DNA of 32,991 nucleotides, taken from assembly GCA_002305315.1 (NCBI GenBank), contig DBQQ01000018.1:1-32991 (forward strand), read 5' to 3'. Below, piece after piece: positions 32,959 through 32,991 of this stretch. The DNA comes from Clostridiales bacterium UBA1390 (GTDB lineage Bacteria > Bacillota > Clostridia > Lachnospirales > Bianqueaceae). Both the position numbers and the translations under genes were made by a program. The notes under the pieces are model-generated. The model was given only the letters and a program-made list of their open reading frames with translations. It did no database searches and was not told where the DNA came from. How positions within the stretch are numbered: the first letter of the stretch is position 1; each line of letters opens with the position of its first letter.

Positions 32959-32991
32959 GCCAACTCGAAAAAACATCGAAAAAGATGAAAA

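Overview
This window looks like a chromosomal segment of a spore-forming gut Clostridia member, most likely Lachnospiraceae. Base composition is mid-range. Gene neighbourhoods and start signals (AGGAGG-type ribosome sites, TTGACA-17-TATAAT promoters) are of Firmicutes type. It carries a GerW/YtfJ sporulation gene, a group-B-like [FeFe]-hydrogenase, an oxygen-sensitive Fe-S serine dehydratase and a GH2 beta-glucuronidase. All assignments come from reading motifs by eye; no database search was run. No tRNA or rRNA gene was seen.

Layout. 0-1.9 kb: a 5'-truncated propeller-like protein and a lipoprotein. 1.9-4.6 kb (minus strand): an NMT1/SsuABC-type importer (permease and ATPase) downstream of a BceR-like response regulator. 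The regulator's 3' end is joined directly to the last ~110 codons of a BceB-like permease, as if an internal deletion removed the kinase, ATPase and most of the permease. 4.6-8.6 kb (plus): a PL2-like pectate lyase, a MATE exporter and the lipoprotein that probably serves the importer. 8.7-12.7 kb: a tightly packed operon (zinc-ribbon protein, small protein, DUF1461 and DUF2953 membrane proteins, GerW, L-serine dehydratase). 12.8-14.2 kb: a non-coding palindromic repeat array. 14.2-17.2 kb (minus): glmM followed by the hydrogenase. 17.3-18.4 kb: ychF. 18.5-22.6 kb: a MarR regulator with a heterodimeric ABC exporter whose first subunit has a one-base frameshift. 22.6-23.9 kb (minus): an FAD oxidoreductase with a Rieske domain. 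23.9-25.1 kb: a second, inverted array of the same repeat family. 25.2-26.9 kb (minus): a GH2 beta-glucuronidase. 27.0-29.4 kb: an Old Yellow Enzyme-type reductase and an SDR dehydrogenase. 29.4-31.0 kb: an ABC-F ATPase. 31.2-32.7 kb: a beta-lactamase-fold serine hydrolase. The window ends in a strong promoter for something beyond it.

The two most unusual signals are non-coding. (1) Two arrays of nested palindromes bounded by GCGTATAA...TTATACGC lie in opposite orientation about 9.8 kb apart. Their unit spacings differ by about whole helical turns. (2) A promoter-plus-leader element (TATAATAGGCGTGGC, exactly 30 nt, GCCACGCC, then a second hairpin) occurs three times, upstream of the reductase/SDR operon (two tandem copies) and of the serine hydrolase. 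The fixed 30-nt interval despite sequence divergence, and a base-pair swap in the second hairpin, suggest a constrained cis-regulatory element that I do not recognise.

The beta-glucuronidase diverges from the reductase/SDR operon, so the region may release glucuronide aglycones and then reduce them. This is an inference from context only.
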